A DNA stretch of 64,000 nucleotides from Paragorgia papillata (taxonomy: Eukaryota > Cnidaria > Anthozoa > Scleralcyonacea > Coralliidae): positions 1,203,501-1,267,500 of the forward strand of contig JAWNZC010000467.1 in the NCBI GenBank assembly GCA_035771165.1, in the 5' to 3' direction. Under the pieces are notes generated by a model. It was not told the origin of the DNA. It saw only the letters and a program-made list of their open reading frames with translations, and searched no databases. Positions 21,427 to 34,085 of this stretch are shown here, one piece after another; positions within the stretch are counted from its first letter, which is position 1, and each line of letters opens with the position of its first letter. Position numbers and translations under genes: made by a program.

Positions 21427-23021
21427 ATTCAAAGTGAAAACATGTTAAATACCACATAAAACAATTTAGAGTCTGAGTTGTAATTGATCAGGCATATTGT
21501 TGAGGAAGAAGGTATTGATTTGCAGAGAAACATATAAGCTAACGAACAAATGCACAACACCGGGATTGCAGCGTTCAGAAACCTGATGTCTGCCTTTTCG
21601 CAGCAATCGAGAATAATTATAGCCAACAGCCAGCATTCAGTATTTAGTAGTAGTATGGCAAAGCATCGCAAAGCTTACCAAAGCAAAGCTATTACTGTAT
21701 TATCGCAAAAGCCATAACTCTCGCTGTTTTGAAAAATGCTGTTTTAAATAATAATGGAGGAAAGTTGAAGACCTTTCTCAACTCTTAATTTCGCTCTTTC
21801 AGTAGGCACATCAATTCGAATAGGTCCCCTTCTTAAATATTATACGAGACACGTTCTACATACTGTCTGACGGTTAAAAACCCAAAAGAACATAATTTTT
21901 ACCTGTCTATATAGTTATCCTTATCCGTTGAAATCTTCTATAGTATTCCAAAACAATTATCTTGCTTATCTGGTAGCTTCAGCCGTCAGCATTAACCGCA
22001 AACTAAAGAAACAAAACAACAAATGCTCCTCATCGCTGTTAAAACGCCTTTCGTCATTTCTCTAATAATCTGTTGACAGCTGGTGAGCTGAAAGCACTTG
22101 AAAGCGATGGCGTTGTCGTGAATTATATAGCAGCTTCGTAAATTTAAACAGCATGAGCATCGGCAAACCTATGCATTTGTCTTCAGCACACAGCCACAAG
22201 AATTAGATGGTTATAAACTCCCCCCAAAAAAGCTAATTATTATATTCATATCGAACTTTTTAAATATTATGATAAACATATGGAGTATAATGTATGTCTA
22301 TTAAGGGGTATATAAATTATCAGTATTTGGCAGTATTTTTCCATTTTTCTAATTAATAAACAGTGTTTTCTTCAAAAGCGCCGTTCTCTGTCATCAATCA
22401 CTACAAACACGCTTGCTTTCAGGAGTGTTTAGAAAAATCGAAAACTTAAGGCGGGCCTTTATCTGAAAAATAGACACTTTTTGTTTCGGCTATAAAAATT
22501 GCAGATTTAACCTATGCCATAACAATTAATATATTTTTGGAAAGCTTATGAGCTAAAGATTTTAAATATGATCATGAGTAAAATAACATGTAACTTGACA
22601 CCAGGCTGTGAAATGGCAGCTTGCATATCAACACCTGTTACTACTTGTGAAAATATTTATTCATGTAGAACAATAATTAAAATACCCTCCCTCTGTTATT
22701 CAAATGGAAATAGGTTTATTATTAATATGAATGAGGCATTTTACCAAATTTTTGTATGGCATGCTAAAACACCAGCCTGAAGTTACAGGGTAAAAACTGG
22801 GTGACTTTTCATTTCATATATTTTTTTTTGAGAGTCGTATGGCAAATCGCTTCATTCAAATCAATTAATAATATTGATTAATGATTACTTAGAATAATCT
22901 CACGTTACTTGCATGGAAAGAGTTTGCAGTTTGTTCCTAGGAGCCCAGGGTAGAAAATCAAAAAGCCCCAGCTTCATATGTGACTCCGTCAGACTCACGA
23001 AGGGCTTCCTCCCGCGGTTGG
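21427..23021. other. Non-coding stretch
   Basis: No gene recognised. The ORF 22568-22780 (70 codons, cysteine-containing) has no recognisable motif and weak support. Confidence 0.4.
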
Positions 23022-23900
23022 CTACGTAAAAGCTTCAACCCTTGGCGGCGCTTCTTTTCCTTCGCAGTAGATTGATCCTTTCAACCCAGAAATAATAGAG
23101 TCACCTATTATAACAGTTCTTGTGGGTTTTACAGCCGAAGCCGCACCAGCTTGAACTTCTTCTGTACCTTTGACATTGCTTTTGGAATTATTTTTAGATT
23201 TTTCTTTAGTTACCGATTTCTTATGTTGGTCATTCTTTGTTGGATTTTCTTTGTCCTTTGATCCAGAGCAATTGACCGTTGTTGCTTTGGGTGTGGTTGT
23301 ATTAATATCACTTTGAAAGATCGGTCCAGCCTTTACACCTTTCTTAGACATTATGATGTCGAGGGTTGTTAACAGACTTTGTTTTTCAGATTCAGACTTA
23401 CCTAGACTCTCTGATAAACGACGAACTTCTTCCTTCAGTGGCGTAACTTCGATATTTAATTTACATATTGTTTCTTTGGGCACTTGAACAGCTTCGGTTT
23501 CACAATTATTTTTTGAGTTTATCGATTGATCTGAACATGAATGGGATTTCAGATGATAAATATCGTCCCTTACTTTGGTGCTCTCGGCTTTGAAGAACTC
23601 TAGGGAAACGCAGTTACTGTGTTGTTGTTGGTTTGGGATAATTCTGCATGAAGACGATTGTAATGGCGACGAGAGATCTTCGTCTTCGGCTAGTTTAAAA
23701 ATCCCGAGTTCCTTGTAGGAAACTTCCCGAATAGTTTTTACCTTTTCACCAAATAATACTAACGAACAGTTAGATCTCGTAGCTTAAGCGAACGCGAATT
23801 GTGCTTTTCATCTTCAACGACTTCGACTTCTTGATCGGGTTCTTGAAGTATTTCGCACAAACAAACATTTAATTCTTCAAAGGTTCCCAGCCATAGTACA
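23022..23900 (-). pseudogene. LINE ORF1-like protein with SGNH-type motif, partial
   Basis: The minus-strand frame is open from about 23770 to the stop at 23022, with an upstream piece (about 23900-23780, EEV-type acidic text) in another frame. The protein has a leucine-zipper-like coiled coil (LKEEVRRLSESLGKSESEKQ), a Lys/Ser/Asn-rich linker, and RTVIIGDSIISGLKG near the C-terminus. That GDSI is block I of the SGNH hydrolase/esterase fold seen in ORF1 proteins of CR1/L2-like LINEs, where ORF1p binds the element RNA. The rest of the esterase is missing because the frame stops soon after. It may belong to the same kind of element as the RT at 24880-26880, which lies on the other strand. Confidence 0.55.
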
Positions 23901-24096
23901 TTACTGTATTTAGCGGGGGGTGGGGGTTGCAGAGAAAGATTTTGCCCGACTGAAACGGAAATTGGCCGACTTTTGATATAAAAAAAACAACATTTTCCTT
24001 ATTTTCATCCTATTTTTTTTATTTTTTCCCTATATTTTTTTGTCCGACTTAGGATGAAAATTTGCCCGACTTAGCAACATTCCTATTCGATGGGGG

Positions 24097-24099
24097 GAG

Positions 24100-24177
<78 letters not shown>

Positions 24178-24200
24178 GAGAGAGACAGACAGAGAGAGAG
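24097..24200. repeat. (GA)n microsatellite
   Basis: About 50 GA units, the last part with GACA interruptions. It is flanked by two copies of TTTGCCCGACT (23940 and 24061). Confidence 0.95.
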
Positions 24201-24879
24201 ATGGTAAATATAGTGCTGGATATATTCACTGAGCCGCAAAGCAGCGAGATAAATATCCACACTATACGAATCGCGTTTTCCCACTAACGCAGCATACTTC
24301 GATGGTGACTCAACTACCAAACACGTGTCAATTTGATTTTCTAACGTTTGCACTGTAGCGCAGGAAAAATAGAAAAGCTCTCAAGCTGAAGCTTGTTTTG
24401 CCGAAGCAAGAAATGTTGTTGATAAACAAGGCTGATGTAGTAGAATAACGAAAAAAGTCAACAGAATTAAATATAGAAGTGCAGGTATGTTTTCTATCCA
24501 TTAATATATTAAAAAATTGTAAACACTGCTTTGTCGACAAATATCGAGTACGCCAAATTGCTAGCGGCCGTGTCTTGAAAATACCGAAAAATATAAGAAT
24601 ATTAAACTTTAGTATTATTTCGTTTATTAGGTATATGCTAAATCAATCATTCACCTCATGCAGTGTCGGTGAATAGTTGACGAATTTTAAGAGAATTTGT
24701 ATTCTTATCATGTCTTTTCAACTAAATTTAGTGATTCAAGTCAGTTTGAGATATAGGAGGAAGAAATTAATCAAATTGAGCAAACGTTTACGTCAATTCT
24801 CTCTTAAAATACTGATAGTTTGACATGCTTCATTCATGATAAACACCCCGTAGTTGGGTCATAAAACATTCAACAATCG

Positions 24880-26881
24880 TCTCGGTGTTTCAATATTAAC
24901 GATAACTGGCAGTGTTGGTACAATCTTTTTATCACCACAGTAGAGCAGCATGTCCCAAAGTTAAAAATCAGAAACGTTAACAACCCTCCATGGATCGACG
25001 GGGAAATCCTACATCTTCTTCATCTAAAGAATTCTACTAGGAAAAAAGCGCTATCTCGTAAAGTTAGAAACACTATCCACCCTATTTGGGAAAAGTACCG
25101 TCGCCAGATAAAATCTGCAATCAAGAAAAAACACAAAGAATATGTTGATTCTGTTTCCGGATCGTTGAAAGATAATCCAAAACGTATTTGGTCATATTAA
25201 AAAGCCCGCACTAAATCTGGATCGATTCCTAACATTGTAAAATCTAATAACTTGCGGTACTAGGATCCAAAAGATAAAGCTGAAGCTTTTAACAACTACT
25301 TTTTCTCATCCTTTACTTCTTCTGCCGACGATCTTCCTATTCCAGAGTCCAGACTTTACAGTAGACAGTGATTCTGGAGCAGCTCCTTTAGAAAATATCA
25401 TTCTAACCAGCGAAGAAGTTGCAAGAGCATTGAGTCAGCTTCAGTCTAACAAAGCTCATGGTCCTGACGGTATCCCGACAAGAATACTAAAAGAATGCGC
25501 AAATGAAATAGCTCCTTCATTGTGTTGTTTGTTCAACAAATCCCTTGAACTTGGTTGCTTACCATCGCAGTGGAAACTTGCTCATGTTTTGCCGGTTCAC
25601 AAAAAAGGTGATAAAGAACTCGTGTCCAACTACCGCTCTATATATCTTTTATGTATCATATCTAAAGTTCTTGAACGCTGTGTGTTTCTAAACGTTCTTC
25701 CGCATGTTTCATCCAAGATCAACAGTGCTCAGCATGGTTTTTTTAAAGGCCGATCAACAGTCACGCAACTTCTATGCTTCCTACACGATATTGGTTCTGC
25801 ACTTGACAAAGGTTTTCAAACGGATATAGTATACCTTGACTTCAGTAAAGCCTTTGACAGTGTTAACCATAAGCTGCTCATCCACAAATTACGAGCCTAT
25901 GGTATTGGTGGAAATCTTGCTGCTTGGTTCTCCAATTACTTAACAAATCGATTTCAAAGCGGTGTAGTTTCTAGCGCTCTTCATGTTTTATCCGGTGTAC
26001 CAAAAGGATCGAGCTTAGGTCCTCTACTATTTATGATTTATGTGAATGAACTACCTGCTATAAATTCAGAAAGCAGCTCCCTTTACCTCTATGCAGATGA
26101 CACAAAGTGCTGTAGAACCATCCACCAAACCGCTGATGCAATCTCTCTCAAAACGATCTCAAACTTCTCTACGACTGGAGTAATAAATGGCTTTTAAAAT
26201 TCAATGAACTCAAATTCGAGTCTCTTTCTGTTACAAGAAAGAAAAACCCGGTGTGCTTTGATTACAAGATGGGTAGCCACGTCCTCGGTTCTACATCTAC
26301 CCAGAAAGATCTTGGAGTGATGGTGACTTCTGATCTCACGTGGAAATCACATACATCCCATGCGGTTAGTAAAGCGCACAGAATACTTGGACTATTGAAA
26401 CGGAACACCAAGTTATTCAGTGTTAGTTCAAAGAGATTGCTTTACCTGGCCCTTGTTCGTCCTCATGTTGACTATGCTAGTGAGATATGGTCTGGCCAAT
26501 CAATCAATCAGATGAGAGATATCGAGGGCGTTCAAAGGCGAGCTACAACATATATCCTTGGCATACCAAAGTTGTCCGTCAATTACAAAGTCAGATTAAT
26601 AAAAACCAAACTTCTTCCGCTTTCGTATTGGCACGAAATTAAGGACTTGCTTTTTCTTCATGGTTGCTCAAATGGAAAATACAACATAAATTAATCTCAC
26701 TACCTTCCAAATCTACCGGTTAACCATCTCACACATTCAAATAGACATAATTTCAAAATACCGAAACCTCGGACAAAACATTTTCAAAACAGTTTTTTCA
26801 TAAGATCATCTAGACTTTGGAACACATTTTCAGATCAAACAAAAGAAATTAACACATATAGTCTCTTTAAAAAATATTTAT
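24880..26881 (+). pseudogene. Reverse transcriptase of a CR1/Jockey-like LINE, broken
   Basis: From about 24880 the broken frame reads PPWIDGEILHLLHLKN, EKYRRQIKSAIKKKH and DPKDKAEAFNNYF, then the open frame 25430-26197 shows the RT blocks. These are NKAHGPDGIPTRILKE, QWKLAHVLPVHKKGDK, NYRSIYLL, QHGFFKGRSTVTQLL, YLDFSKAFDSVNH (motif A), GVPKGSSLGPLLF (motif B) and LYADDTKC (motif C, near 26090). A frameshift near 26180 leads to the thumb frame (DLGVMVTSDLTWKSH, RPHVDYASEIW, IEGVQRRATTYI), which stops at 26694. Further stops occur upstream and at 26881. The enzyme copied its own RNA at a nicked target; this copy is dead. Confidence 0.85.
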
Positions 26882-27270
26882 AATCAAGATACTCTGTTGC
26901 TCTCCAGAACACATTCAATACTGATATTATATCTACTTGGCGCTCAATATGTTTAAAATGTAGTTCCGTTAGAGATCTTGAATTGCAGAACTTCAGAATT
27001 TGTTGTTAATATTAACTGTGCGTGCGTACGTGAGTGTGTTAGTGTAATGTATTTGTGAAGTCAGTATTTGTAATAAGTGATATACAGTACTAAGCGATAT
27101 AGTAGTACAGTAGATGTGATATAGTAATATGTATATGATAGTATATATGTAATTTGATGTTTGTTAATTTTTAGGGCAAGACACCATGACTAGGGCTGAA
27201 CATCCCTGTTGTGTCTTGCCTCGTGTGCGTAAACACGAAAACCAAATAAATAAATAAAATAAAATATCCT
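24880..27270 (+). mobile_element. 5'-truncated CR1/Jockey-like LINE
   Basis: RT-bearing body followed by a 3' UTR that contains a hairpin (GGCAAGACAC 27175-27184 pairing with GTGTCTTGCC 27211-27220). The tail is made of ATAAA-like repeats (about 27240-27270). A 3' hairpin and short tandem tail are typical of CR1-group elements. The endonuclease half is absent. Confidence 0.75.
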
Positions 27271-27289
27271 GATGAAACATTCTTTGTGT

Positions 27290-27845
27290 TATGTACTATA
27301 AATGTTATATGGCTATTTTTGTAAGCGGTCTCGATCGTGAAATCTAGCAATTTGATTGGTCCCTGAGCGCTCCGGGTCTGCCGTTCTTTACCGCTGACCA
27401 CTAGTTGCTGACGCGGTGAAAATGTTATCAACAAAATGAAAGTCATGTCAGTATATGCAATAAGACGGATAATAATTTTAGACCTACTCATTGTTGAAAT
27501 ATATATCGTATACGTTGTTAGAAATTTTGTTAATTTTTTATAATGTCCGGCGAAAACGGCTGTAACCTTGTTCGTAATGATATAACATTTACTTAGTGAA
27601 TAGAATTTCAGATGTTTTCCTCTATTTAACTTCTTAATACGCAATCTTGAGTACTATGTCAACAAAAATAATTGAAAAATGCTGTTTGAGATAGAAAGTT
27701 TAGGATTCTAGCTAAACCAAAAGTACTTTAAAAACCATTTTGGTTTAGTTCGCAAGAATTGAAAGATGAAGGCGAATACGAACCTAACACTTTATCGAGT
27801 TTTTACAGAACGTTTGCAATATTTGTAGTCATATAATAAACTACT
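27290..27845. other. Non-coding stretch with a block related to the 5563-7109 arms
   Basis: 27480-27580 (CTCATTGTTGAAATATATAT, ACGTTGTTAGAAATTTTGTT) resembles 6000-6060 and 6640-6690 in the foldback transposon. This suggests a diverged relative. No gene recognised. Confidence 0.35.
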
Positions 27846-27847
27846 TT

Positions 27848-28233
27848 GATATTAAGTGTTACTCCGATTGACGAACCATACCGGTCAAGTAGAGAAAACT
27901 CTACTTGGCCCGGCTGGGATTCGAACCCGTGACTTTCGGTTTACTAGTCCGATGCTCTACCAACTGAGCTACAGGTCAGTTAATTGGGAGCTGGTGGTCG
28001 AATGATGGTACTTGGGTTATTTTATATAGTACTGTTACTAGTATCTGTTTCGAAATATCAAATAACCCAAGTACCATCATTCGACCACCAGCTCCCAACT
28101 TGACCTGTAGCTCAGTCGGTAGAGCATCAGACTAGTAAACCGAAGGTCGCGGGTTCGAATCCTAGCTGGGCCAAATAGAGTTTTCTCTACTTGACCGGTA
28201 TGGTTCGTCACTTGGAGTAACACCTAATATCAT
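27848..28233. mobile_element. Head-to-head pair of tRNA-derived SINEs (palindrome)
   Basis: The two halves, 27848-28015 and about 28060-28233, are inverted copies around a roughly 45-bp unique middle. Each holds a tRNA-like block (27906-27978 minus, 28101-28174 plus) with A box TAGCTCAGTCGGTAGAGCA and B box GGTTCGAATCC. The anticodon loop CTAGTAA would read AGU, that is threonine. Acceptor and T stems pair poorly, so I read these as SINE heads and not as tRNA genes. Confidence 0.6.
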
Positions 28234-28362
28234 TATTCTTCACCCGAGTTCACTGTCCCATAATAATTGTCCTAAATAAACTACTTATATTGACCTTGTT
28301 GTTTGCATGTCTACTAGTGAAATATTGGACCTCCATCTTCCGTACTAAAAACGTCAGTCTGA

Positions 28363-28521
28363 TATTCAATAATTATTGGATGAGGTTAAGCATGATATCG
28401 AGAATTATCAAGGCCGAGGTTTGTGTTATCTGCCGAAGTCGAAGGCTGAGGCGGATAACACAAACCGAGGCCTTGATAATTCTCGATATCATGCGAAAAC
28501 CGAATCCAATAATTGTTTTAT
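28363..28521. repeat. Perfect-stem hairpin MITE
   Basis: CATGATATCGAGAATTATCA (28391-) and the following bases to about 28434 pair with 28451-28493. The loop is about 18 bp. Weaker pairing (CAATAATTATTGGAT) extends the stem outwards. Confidence 0.65.
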
Positions 28522-28819
28522 TATGCATAAGAAGTGCTAAAGCAATGCGCCGTCGAAATATATTTAAATATAAAGTTATAGTGATACAGGTCAAAAAAAG
28601 CCACGCAAAGACACGTTACATTGTAAACAACTTTAATGACACTAAAATTAAGGTTTAACAATGTCCAGAACATTCAAAGGTCTTGGGAAAAGAAAGTCAA
28701 AATAATATAAACAAGACTGTGACTAAGAAGAATAAGCCTAAGCCTAAGGTCCAGTTTGTTCACTCAACGTCAGTATAACTTACTAAAAAGGACAAGCGAA
28801 AATTTCGCTGTCTTTGGCT

Positions 28820-30039
28820 TTACTGAAAAATATTAACATTACAGTTATGAAAATTAAATGTTTTTTTGTTAACTGTTTGAGTATTTTGCATCACAAATTC
28901 TTCCTGGGAAAGATTTAGGATAGGCGACAACTGATGTTGACTGAAATTAACACTCCTACCTTCGACTTCGCACTCTGCCGTTAGCATTTCCGACATTTTT
29001 CTCTTTGTGGACATGTCCGTTTTGTAATAGCTCCGAATACTGCTTTTGTTTTTATGTCCACTTATTGACATGATGTGTCTCACTTCAAAGCCAGATTTGT
29101 CAAGGATGGTTACTGCTGTTGCTCTGATAGAGTGATTTGTGTATGGTTTGGAAAGATTGGCTTCTTTGGAGATCACTTTCATTCTTTCCCCGAGTGTACG
29201 TTCTCCCACAACCATGTTGTCGTACCAAACTTCGTTGGAGCTGCTGACGTTCTTCTTTGGCCGTTGGAATAGGTATTCGTTCATGGGATTCAAGTGCTGG
29301 AGATATAGCTCGAAAGAAGCTACAGGACACTGTGGACCAGATTTCTCAAACATGACACCGCCGTCAAAACCGTCGTCATTCTCCCTTCTGTTTTTCGTCA
29401 GTTCGTCAGTTATTTTGCAGACATATCTGTTTCCTTTTCCATCGGTCATCACGGAAAAATCGCTTTTCTTTAACTGACGAAGATTTTGTCGTCCACGACG
29501 GCAAAAATAGAGCATTACCTCGAAGAAGACTTTATTTTGCAGTATTTTCGGATTATTTAAGTCAAATATACCGCTCTGATACAGCTTTTGAAGATCTTCT
29601 TCGCATATTGGTGGCGCATGTGTTCCACTTTGGCGAGTCCCTGTCGTTTCAAGTCGACACATTTTGCACCAAAAACTTTGTTGGCGTCGGCAAAAGCAGG
29701 GTCCTTCACGATATCGAAATCATGAGTAGATTTAAAGTGCCTGCACAGGCCAAATCTGATGTTGTTGAGGGAACCTTTGCTGTAAGCAGTTCCATCCTGT
29801 TTCCGTGTTTCGGCGTAAAAAATTTTCAACACTTCACCGAGCGCCTCCTTTTCTTCGGGTATTTCACTTATTTTCTTCGCTTTCAAATAGTCGTAGAAGA
29901 TTCCCAGAGCTGTCTTCGTAGCTCGTTTTGTGTTCACTGCCTCCTTGTCATCTAATAGTTTCTTCAAATCGTTTTCTGTTACGTTGGCGAATCTTTGCGA
30001 AGAACCCGCCTTATTCCCATTTTCTTTCGCCGTAAACAA
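28820..30039 (-). pseudogene. Crypton-type tyrosine recombinase, one frameshift
   Basis: Two overlapping minus-strand frames form one protein. 30039-29557 carries the N-terminal core-binding part (RFANVTENDLKKLLDDKEA, LGIFYDYLKAKK, KGSLNNIRFGLCRHF). 29662-28820 carries the catalytic part: EVMLYFCRRGRQNLRQLKKS (first catalytic Arg), RCP-like QCPVASFELYLQHLNP, NHSIRATAV (HxxR box intact), SISGHKNKSSIRSYY (catalytic His and Tyr). The frames cross near 29600-29640, where one base has been lost in GTGGAACACATGCG. All four signature positions are present, so apart from this single base the enzyme looks complete. The strand is the same as the first Crypton-like gene but the family differs (HxxR kept, different linker). 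Confidence 0.75.
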
Positions 30040-30226
30040 GCTGGCAACAGCAAGCTAGCAACAAGATATTGGAATAATGATGTCATACCTACACTTTTTT
30101 AACAATAGTATTGGAACATTAACGTCGCATGAAGCTGATGTCACGAATTAGTTGTATGTCAACAGCCAATTAAAATCGAGATAGAGTATAGAGAATGCAT
30201 AATAATTCATTATAGTACACAATCAT

Positions 30227-30476
30227 TTTCAAAAGTGTTGGGACACTCACAAGGTTTATGAGTCATTTTTTTCTTTTTGTGACTCCCCCATGCAGCCCCC
30301 TGTTCAATGTTGTATGCCATGTCTACAGCGAATTTTGTCGAAATCATAACTTGTTTCGCTGGACAACATGGTAAAGGGAGGGGGAGGGAGGGAAAGTGGC
30401 CACATTGCCAAATAGACGATATATATGAATTATATGTTAAAAAGTCTCAGGTGTCCCAACGACTTTTGAAATTGAT
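30227..30476. mobile_element. Small MITE with about 28-bp inverted ends
   Basis: CAATCATTTTCAAAAGTGTT at the left pairs with the reverse complement of the right end (GTGTCCCAACGACTTTTGAA). Both arms continue with GGGACAC. The roughly 190-bp middle has a G-rich patch and no gene. Target duplication not resolved. Confidence 0.6.
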
Positions 30477-30933
30477 TGTCCGAATTCCAAAGTTCCAGGC
30501 ACTAACATAAAAAAATTATGTAAAACGTGACATTCACCATTATTGTGTGAAGTTACGTTCGTAGAGCAGAACAATTAACTTCAAGATAGTATCATTTCAC
30601 AAATTCAGAAATACTTTAAACAGGGGGGTATATGTCATAATATCATACATTAATTTCCTGAGCAATATGGGCGTTTCAAGCTGACGTATATAAGACTAAA
30701 TGCGTAGAAATCGGGAATATCATTGAAAATGACGAAGGTACATGTATATCTCATTAGGTCAAGAGATACATTCTCTTTCAAGCGTATGCAATAATCTTAT
30801 AGTCATGATGACGTAAAGGGCGTGCGTTTTTAACGTAACAGTAAACTTCGCATGCGTCTGATTTATAATGCAATACGACGACAAAGTAATATAAAATTAC
30901 CCAAGCACACGTAGAGCCTTGTAAATTCTTACA
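30477..30933. other. Non-coding stretch upstream of the Tc1-like gene
   Basis: No gene recognised. It probably contains the left part of the Tc1-like transposon, but I could not match terminal inverted repeats. Confidence 0.35.
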
Positions 30934-32003
30934 ATGGTTTTCCACCGAAAGATATCGAGCACGACGCGCTCATTAGTTATGCTCCTTGGTATGGATAATA
31001 AATATTCATGTCGTGAAATTGCGGCCAAAACTTGTATTTCAAAGTATATTGAAAGACCCTAATCGCAGAGAGGAAAGGCAAGAAAGAAAAGGCGCAACGA
31101 CTGGACGACCATAGGTCATAGCGTGATCGCAGACATTTGGTTCGCGATCTACTTAGACTGCGTAAGGGGAATGCAAATTTTACATTGAAAGAATTGCTAA
31201 TCTATAGCGGACTTCAATCAACCGGTGTGTCCTATGGAACATTCTACAGGGAAATTAGGTGTCTGGGATTCCATTTTTCGCAAGCACGAAAAAAATGGGT
31301 ACTCACCTACCGTTATTGCACTAAGCTGAAACAATTTGCGCGTAAATGTAGAAAAATATTGAAGAGCGAGCCTAATTTTTTTTCATAAACATATCGCGTT
31401 CTATTTGGATGGAGTGTAATTTGTGTACAAGAGCAGACCAATGCAGGATGCTGTTGCCCCGAAGGGAAAAATATGGAGAAAAAGAAGTGAAGGGCTCCAA
31501 CTAACAAGTAAGGGATCAAAAGAATTGCCTGGTGGAAAGCGTTTATACCTCCTTGTTGCTATTGCATTCGGTAAAGTAGTTATCTGGTGGAAGAATATGA
31601 GCATATGAATGGGAAATACTTCAGAGATTTTGTCAAAAGAAACTTCCCAAATCTCTTTTCTGATCAACGTAAAGAAAAGTCGTTTATCATGGACAACGAT
31701 CCGTCGCAAACCAGTAAGGCTGCGATGAGAGCGATTGATGATATAGGAGCTAAACTATTTGCTATTCCAGCGCGTTCTTCAGATCTGAACCCAATCGAGA
31801 ACCCGTTTCACATAGTTAAAAAAGAACTTGCGAATCAGGTTATCGCCGAAAGAATAATAAACGAAACTTGCTGTCAATTCAAGACAAGAGTGCGCAAAGC
31901 AGTAAGGCAAACGTCAGTAACTTTTATTGGCCATCTCTTATTAAGTATGCCAAAACGCGTTGACGCTGTCATACAATGTAAAGGATTTAGAACGAAATAT
32001 TAA
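30934..32003 (+). pseudogene. Tc1-type DDE transposase, multiply broken
   Basis: A start at ATG 30934 gives a helix-turn-helix-like region (MLLGMDNKYSCREIAAKTCI) that would bind the transposon ends. Downstream frames give a second DNA-binding part (FTLKELLIYSGLQSTGVSYG), HIAFYLDGV with the first catalytic Asp, and FIMDNDPSQTSKA with the second. RSSDLNPIEN carries the catalytic Glu. From the first D of DND to the E there are 34 residues, the DD34E spacing of Tc1 elements. At least two frame changes and stops at about 31045 and 31386 break the reading. Family usual length is about 340 residues, close to what is seen here. Confidence 0.8.
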
Positions 32004-32990
32004 TGCTAACAACATTCCGCGCGGTTGATACAACGATGCTCACGACGATGCTCACCCGCACGTTTATCGCAATATGCCCACATTACAGTAATATTAGCAA
32101 GAAATTCGACACTAAAAGTTAACAGTGTTATTAATTATATTAAGTGGAGGGAACTTTGCTATTTTCTACGTAATTACTCGGGCTACCATAGGTAGCTCGA
32201 GTCTAGGTTTCGGATTTTTTTTTTTTTTTGATTTTTTTTGAGGTTCCACAAAATGGCATTATTGCATCATCCCCTCAGGCCTTGCGAACCATGTTGGTTA
32301 CCGAGTCATGTGGCCGAGTTGTTTCTTTTCGACAGCTTTGCCTTTGGACCAGTTGTTCTCTGACTCTGTTGGTGAGATATTCATTTTGAAAGTCAAGTGA
32401 CTAATCAGCAATGTGGCTGACAACTGTCTTAATCGTGATTACGCTCACAACGCTTACAACTGCACACGCCGATCGCGGTAGGCCTACACTAATAAAACAT
32501 GACGAGCAATTCGAATTGAAACGGGTTGGTCCGCGATCTAAAAAAGCTCCTTAAAATCTTCAGTACAAACTCTCGTACAATATTATACGAAAAATTCTAC
32601 TTAAAATTCTCATTGAATTACACTGCAAAATGCTATTCTAAGTCTCTAAACCTGAACACTGTTGCAAATACAATACAAGATGGAAAAAAGACAATTATGA
32701 GCGAAGAGAACTTGCAAAGGACAGGTAAATATGCTGTGACATTATTGGCATTGCCCTAGTGACTCGAGACTTGAACACTACATGGATATTATACTTTGAA
32801 TATATTAAGGTAACTTTAATATTTGTAATTTGCTTAATTTTTGCCTGGATTATGCATTGTTGTTTTAATAAAGTTATGCAAAATAAACTCGATGTCACTG
32901 AACTGATTCAACAACTTATAATTTCATCGTATGTGTGCATTATTATCTCCTGGTACGTTCATTTGTTGTCGATTGTCTATTTACGTATTT
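32004..32990. other. Mostly non-coding stretch
   Basis: An A/T-only run near 32215-32235 and a small hairpin (GGGCTACCATAGGTAGCTCG). ORFs 32526-32759 and 32759-33088 are open but I do not recognise them. The end of the second (ILSDKPVSLDNVDLSVEVLT) may be the upstream part of the peptidase pseudogene that follows. Confidence 0.35.
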
Positions 32991-32999
32991 TGCCGAATA

Positions 33000-34085
33000 A
33001 GTCCCAGTGCATGTTTATACTATCAGATAAGCCTGTTTCACTTGACAATGTAGATTTATCTGTAGAAGTACTTACTGCTGACAACTAAAAGTCTCTTGCA
33101 ATAACTGACTGTCGATCTCGTTATGGAAAGTTTGTTTATCAGTTATGTTGCTGTATTTGGCCAAAATGCAGGACAGCAGTGTGTAGCTATGAGTTTGTGT
33201 GCTTTGATACATAACTTCAGAAACAAATCAATGACTTACACGATAACTCACTCAGAACACCTATTGAAAATTATGAATATTGGCAATGAATTATATTCTG
33301 CATTATCGAGGTTGTCAAGGCAATCTTATTTATTGCTAACAGAATTACCTGCAATGGTTACAGTGCTAAACACAAATTACCAACTCGACGTCAGTGAAAG
33401 TTACTCTGCTTATCTCCATGCAGCTACTTTGAATGAAGTCATCCCATATGTGATGCCTTTAGATTGTTATATACAAAGTTTGTCACAAGAAGGTTATAAT
33501 TCATTTCTGTTGACAATCGGATGTATTACTGTATCTATTTATAGTATGCCAAATGGTTTATTAAAAATATTTTATATTCATTTGGTATGGCTGACATTCG
33601 TGGAACATGTGTGTTGTTGGAAGTAAATTCAATTAATAACTTGATAGAATATTTCAAAAACTTATACAAAACCTGATGTTTTATTTGAGTTTAAAGTTGT
33701 TAAAATTACTGTTGCACAATTCACAGAAATTTCAACTTTGCATACCAAGGCATGTGAATCAAGTTTAAGTTGCTCTTCATCAATATGTGATAATGAGACA
33801 TTTAATGACAATTTAAATTCTTCTCGGCAATGTTGTGCAATGTGCCTCTATTCTATCTGTTTTTCTACTATTAAGGCATGTAGTTACTGAAATGATCTGA
33901 CATTGAGTGCTGTTGCAGAACATGACATGTTCATTTACCAGGGAGCCTCAAATGATGGAAATGAGATTACATATAATTATTTGCCAACCACAGTAAATAT
34001 ATATGGTGCAGATATTGATGTAGTACAGTATATAGCTCAAGACACCAAGGGACATTTTGTTCTACCTCTCTTTCTAGTAAACTAG
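33000..34085 (+). pseudogene. Herpes-tegument-type (C76-like) cysteine peptidase, degenerate
   Basis: Frame 33123-33626 has FGQNAGQQCVAMSLCAL, where the Cys (residue 20 from the first ATG) sits in the QC-x6-ALxx pattern of the Herpes_teg_N / MEROPS C76 fold. It is followed by IMNIGNELYSALSRLSRQ, LLTELPAMV, and LTIGCITVSIYSMPNGLLKI, where family members continue with F-D-S-H carrying the catalytic His. Here that site reads FYIHL and the frame ends, so the active site is damaged. A later piece (33903-34085: YNYLPTTVNIYGADIDVV, KGHFVLPLFLVN) looks like the C-terminal part of the same protein. Such peptidases act on ubiquitin-like substrates in herpesviruses and also occur in selfish elements of animals. 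The family call is by motif only; I cannot say which element it came from. Confidence 0.45.

Noticed and set aside
27906..28174. tRNA-Thr(AGU) genes
   Set aside because: A and B boxes are good but acceptor and T stems do not pair properly, and the blocks sit in a SINE dimer.
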